This document shows, in pieces, positions 61,264-64,000 of a stretch of 64,000 nucleotides of DNA. The notes under the pieces are model-generated. The model was given only the letters and a program-made list of their open reading frames with translations, was not told where the DNA came from and did no database searches. The DNA is from Endozoicomonas sp. 8E (GTDB taxonomy: Bacteria; Pseudomonadota; Gammaproteobacteria; Pseudomonadales; Endozoicomonadaceae), in contig NZ_CP120717.1 in assembly GCF_032883915.1 (NCBI RefSeq), positions 3,107,697 to 3,171,696 of the forward strand. Reading direction: 5' to 3'. Position numbers and translations under genes: made by a program. Position 1 is the first letter of the stretch. Each line of letters opens with the position of its first letter.

Positions 61264-62274
61264 TCAGTTGAGTTTAACGAGCATTTTGCCGGTATTAATG
61301 CCTGAGAATAGCCCCAGGAAAGCTTCAGGGGCCTGCTCGATACCTTCAAAAACCGTTTCTTTCCAGGAGATATCGCCTTCCTGTATCCAGTGGCTCATCT
61401 GTTGGACAAACTCGGGGTAATGCTCCCAATGTTCGAACACAATAAAGCCCTGCATTTTCAGTTTTTTCACAATTATCTGGGACAGGTTGGCCGGTCCGGG
61501 AACAGGTGCGGTAGAGTTGTACTGATCGATCATGCCACACACGGCTATGCGTCCATGATCGTTCATGAGATTGAGGGCGGCTTCAAGGTGCTGGCCGCCG
61601 ACATTTTCAAAATAGACATCAATGCCTTCAGGGCAAGCTTCGGCAATGGCGTTTGCCAGGTCAGGGGCGGTCTTGTAATTGACGACAGCATCGACTTTCA
61701 ATTCTTCCTGCAGGTAACGAGCTTTATCGTCAGAGCCAACACTGCCGACAACATAGCAACCTTTAAGCTTTGCAATCTGGCAGACGGTCGACCCTACTGC
61801 ACCGGATGCTGCAGAAACAAAAACACGGTCGCCTTTTTTTAGCTCAGCAATTTGTGTTAATCCTACCCAGGCTGTCATACCAGGCATACCCAATATTCCC
61901 AGGAAGGCCTGATCGTCAATCTCTGTCTGGGGTAGCAACTGAAGGTCTTTATCGTCAGAAATGAAATACTCGCGCCAGCCTTTCATGCTGGACACTTTGC
62001 TGCCTGTCGGCAGGGATGGATTTCGTGACTCTATGACTTCGCCGATGGCAGCACCTTCAAGGGGCGCATCCAGAGCAAAGGGTGGCACATAGCTTTTACG
62101 ATCGATCATGCGTCCACGCATGTAGGGGTCAACAGACATCCAAAGGTTTTTAACCAGAACTTCACCATCCTTCAGCTCTGCAACGGGCTGAGAGACCAGC
62201 TTGAAGCAGGTGCTGTCTGGTACACCTTCGGGGCGTCTGGCAAGATGAATCTCGCAATTTTTCTCTATAAACAT
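61264..62274 (-). CDS. MDR-family NADP-dependent oxidoreductase (CurA/alkenal reductase-like)
   Basis: From the ATG at 62274 (with AGGAC before it) a 336-residue zinc-free MDR protein: IHLARRPEGVPDSTCFKLVS, NLWMSVDPYMRGRMID, GILGMPGMTAWVGLTQIAEL, FVSAASGAVGSTVCQIAKLK as the cofactor loop, and DVYFENVGGQHLEAALNLMN. The family reduces alkenals, alkenones or curcumin C=C bonds. It leads a run with YqhD-type and DJ-1-type genes and is transcribed away from a LysR gene. Confidence 0.9.
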   Translation of the reverse strand: MFIEKNCEIHLARRPEGVPDSTCFKLVSQPVAELKDGEVLVKNLWMSVDPYMRGRMIDRKSYVPPFALDAPLEGAAIGEVIESRNPSLPTGSKVSSMKGWREYFISDDKDLQLLPQTEIDDQAFLGILGMPGMTAWVGLTQIAELKKGDRVFVSAASGAVGSTVCQIAKLKGCYVVGSVGSDDKARYLQEELKVDAVVNYKTAPDLANAIAEACPEGIDVYFENVGGQHLEAALNLMNDHGRIAVCGMIDQYNSTAPVPGPANLSQIIVKKLKMQGFIVFEHWEHYPEFVQQMSHWIQEGDISWKETVFEGIEQAPEAFLGLFSGINTGKMLVKLN

Positions 62275-62341
62275 GAACGGATGTCCTGAAAACGATAGTT
62301 CAGGAGGTAATTTATCGTTGTACTTAATATGACTCCAATGC

Positions 62342-62358
62342 ATCATTGTTATATTGAT
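62342..62358. promoter_or_regulatory. Candidate LysR-binding site in divergent region
   Basis: In the 98 bases between the oxidoreductase and lysR starts, ATCA (62342-62345) and TGAT (62355-62358) form an inverted repeat with nine bases between, followed by an overlapping GATCATGATTG. LysR regulators often bind such sites in shared divergent promoters. Confidence 0.35.
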
Positions 62359-62372
62359 CATGATTGTGAGTA

Positions 62373-63317
62373 ATGAGCTTGCCTGTTGATAATCTGTCGT
62401 CTTCCGACTTAAATTTGCTGCCGGTGTTGCAGGTCCTGATGGAAGAGCGAAGTGTGACCCGTGCTGCCGGTCGGTTAAATCTGACTCAGCCTGCTATCAG
62501 CCGCAGTCTGGCCAGACTTCGGGTACTTTTTGATGACCCTCTGTTTACCCGGACTCCCCAGGGGCTGGCACCAACTCCACGGGCTCAGGGTATAGCCCTG
62601 GATTTGCAGAAATCATTGCAAGACATCAGCCAGTTAATTGAGCCTCCCCGTTTCATAGCGGCAGAGTCTGAACACAGCTTTCGGATGGCGTCTTCAGATT
62701 ATGGGGCTCATGTATTACTGCCTGAAGTCATAAGGAGGCTCAGTCGGGAGGCTCCGGGAATCTCGCTCGAAATTGTGCCTTGGCGTTCGCATTTGCTCCA
62801 TGAGATGGATCAGCAGAATGTAGATCTGGCTGTCTGCTCAATCACCGACGCGCCGGCAATGATTCATGGGCGAGGAATAGGTCAGGACAAGTTTGCCTGT
62901 GTTGTCAGAGATTCTCACCCCCTGGTGGAACAGGGCATGGATATTGAGCGCTATGCCAGCCATTCCCACGCACTGATTACCATGGGCGGGGAGCGTAAGG
63001 GGGCTGTTGACTATCTGTTGGAAGAGCGGGGATTGTCCAGGCGCATTGCCCTGAGGGTGCCGCACTTTATTGCCGCACTGGCTCTGGTGGCCAATACCGA
63101 TTATATATTGACAGCACCTTATGGGTTGGTGAGAAGCTGTGCCAGTCACTATGGACTGGCGATACTGCCTTTTCCCATGGAGCAAAAGCCTTTTACCTAC
63201 TCAATCATTTGGCATGAGAGGTATATGAAAGAGCCGGCTCATATCTGGTTCAGGCAGCTTGTCTATGAAGAGCTGACTCAAAAGATCAGTCGGCTTCAGC
63301 TCGAGTGCACGGTTTGA
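62373..63317 (+). CDS. LysR-family transcriptional regulator
   Basis: A 314-residue regulator. The N-terminal winged helix reads LLPVLQVLMEERSVTRAAGR then LNLTQPAISRSLARLRVLFD, typical of LysR; the effector-binding part spans about 95-305 (MASSDYGAHVLLPEVIRRLS). It is divergent from the oxidoreductase run and most likely controls it, in response to an aldehyde or alkenal-like signal. That control is inferred from gene order. Confidence 0.92.
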   Translation: MSLPVDNLSSSDLNLLPVLQVLMEERSVTRAAGRLNLTQPAISRSLARLRVLFDDPLFTRTPQGLAPTPRAQGIALDLQKSLQDISQLIEPPRFIAAESEHSFRMASSDYGAHVLLPEVIRRLSREAPGISLEIVPWRSHLLHEMDQQNVDLAVCSITDAPAMIHGRGIGQDKFACVVRDSHPLVEQGMDIERYASHSHALITMGGERKGAVDYLLEERGLSRRIALRVPHFIAALALVANTDYILTAPYGLVRSCASHYGLAILPFPMEQKPFTYSIIWHERYMKEPAHIWFRQLVYEELTQKISRLQLECTV

Positions 63318-63419
63318 GCAGCTGTGGCTTATAACACAAATTTGAGAAGAAAAATTTCATTTCTTTGTTAATTTTCTGTCAATATGGGAAGCACACATAA
63401 CAAACAGGGAGTGTTTGAC

Positions 63420-63734
63420 ATGAAGGCTAAGGGGTTAGCACTGTTGCTGATTTTATTTCCATTGCATTTGATGGCTGAACAGGTGGTAGATAATAAACGC
63501 TGTTCATCAGGTCTGGCCATCTATATCGCAGGTGATTATGCCAAAGCGTTTGAGGTACTCAAAGTAGAGGCCGACAATGGGCTGGACTGTGCTCAGCATT
63601 GGGTGGCCAGAATGTACCAGATGGGTCATGGTATTCCCATGAACAAAGAGCTTTCTAAAACCTATTATAAATTGGCCGCCGGTCAGGGATTTGAACAGTC
63701 CATTTTGCAGCTTGAGTTGTTGAAGAACAATTGA
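63420..63734 (+). CDS. Small exported Sel1-repeat protein
   Basis: A 104-residue protein with a signal peptide (LALLLILFPLHLMAEQ). The mature part has two Sel1-like helical repeats (AKAFEVLKVEADNGLDCAQH, then ARMYQMGHGIPMNKELSKTY and YKLAAGQG) and a Cys pair that could form a disulfide. Sel1 repeats mediate protein contacts. GGGAGTG precedes the ATG at 63420; the open frame from 63384 is extra. A terminator follows. Confidence 0.8.
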   Translation: MKAKGLALLLILFPLHLMAEQVVDNKRCSSGLAIYIAGDYAKAFEVLKVEADNGLDCAQHWVARMYQMGHGIPMNKELSKTYYKLAAGQGFEQSILQLELLKNN

Positions 63735-63810
63735 GAAGTGTTGCTGAAGAGTGTCTGGCTCAGCATGGGTATTTTCTCTGCGGCAGTGATAGCACAGAGT
63801 TATTGAAATG

Positions 63811-63857
63811 AAAAAAAGCCTCTGACTACTTCTTATGCTGATCAGGGGCTTTTTTTA
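63811..63857. terminator. Bidirectional intrinsic terminator after the Sel1 gene
   Basis: AGCCTCTGA and TCAGGGGCT form a 9-bp stem (one G-T pair) flanked by A7 on the left and T7 on the right, so it can act in both directions. It lies about 80 bases past the Sel1 gene. Confidence 0.8.
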
Positions 63858-63952
63858 ATGACGGAGGGTCAGGGGGCAAGTCTGTCCAACTATCTCAATA
63901 GCTTAGGGTAATAGTTGTAGAGTAATATCCTCCCCGTGACACACTGTCATCA

Positions 63953-64000
63953 TGATACGTCGAATACCAGTCTTTAATAAGATGATCGGGGTCTCTACGT
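63953..64000 (+). CDS. Possible start of a gene cut by the right edge
   Basis: An ATG at 63953 opens MIRRIPVFNKMIGVST, which stays open to the edge. The basic start could precede a membrane segment as in sensor proteins. There is no strong ribosome-binding site, and only 16 residues are visible. Confidence 0.25.

Overview
The window looks like chromosomal DNA of a marine gammaproteobacterium, most plausibly an Endozoicomonas-like member of the Oceanospirillales. The genus is inferred from overall impression: 4.5S RNA-dnaX-ybaB-recR synteny, a group-2-like capsule locus, very many insertion-sequence relics, and a grxA/pdxH/tmcA housekeeping set. The class is much safer than the genus. 

Layout. 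(1) 1-8.3 kb is mostly core: a ProQ/FinO-domain protein cut by the left edge, a DUF2237 protein, an L,D-transpeptidase, the SRP RNA gene, dnaX, ybaB, recR, a secreted three-repeat protein and a PagL-type lipid A deacylase. (2) 8.5-38.7 kb is an ABC-transporter-dependent capsule locus, read almost wholly on the minus strand from a JUMPStart/ops element upstream of kpsM: kpsM-kpsT-kpsE-kpsD (export), four AT-rich polymer-assembly genes, kdsC(broken)-kdsB-kpsF (CMP-Kdo supply), kpsC and kpsS (poly-Kdo linker). Between nearly every block sit toxin-antitoxin or nucleotidyltransferase/HEPN-type pairs (HepT-MntA, an IS-split PIN module, VapBC, two HI0073/HI0074-type pairs, two RX4HXY-bearing pairs of which one is broken, HigBA) and IS elements (IS5-family IS427-like, IS630, ISAs1, ISL3). 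(3) 39.3-47.6 kb is a mixed zone: a second IS427-like copy in the opposite orientation, a coiled-coil gene, a nonsense-split HTH regulator, tRNA-Pro(GGG), a periplasmic cyclophilin, a rhodanese-like lipoprotein, tmcA, an IS200-type element and grxA. (4) 47.6-64 kb holds a Tus-like terminus-binding protein coupled to pdxH, an AbgT transporter, a pitrilysin lipoprotein, a ParDE-type pair, a 2-hydroxycarboxylate transporter, an enoyl-CoA-hydratase/SDR pair, and an aldehyde-detoxification gene set divergent from a LysR regulator.

How it works together. The kps/kds genes should make a poly-Kdo-linked capsule: KpsF, KdsB and KdsC supply CMP-Kdo, KpsS and KpsC build the linker, the 26.5-31.8 kb genes assemble the strain-specific polymer, and KpsMTED export it. 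The kdsC copy here is only a 3' fragment left by an ISAs1 insertion, so another copy would be needed. The most unusual feature is the density of TA-like pairs wedged between capsule genes, with several stages of decay caught in the act: a PIN gene split by an IS whose removal restores the frame, partners with one-base A-run frameshifts, and a duplicated kpsC tail flanking VapBC. Three different hairpin/MITE-like repeats (20.1, 51.7 and 57.1 kb) are also present.
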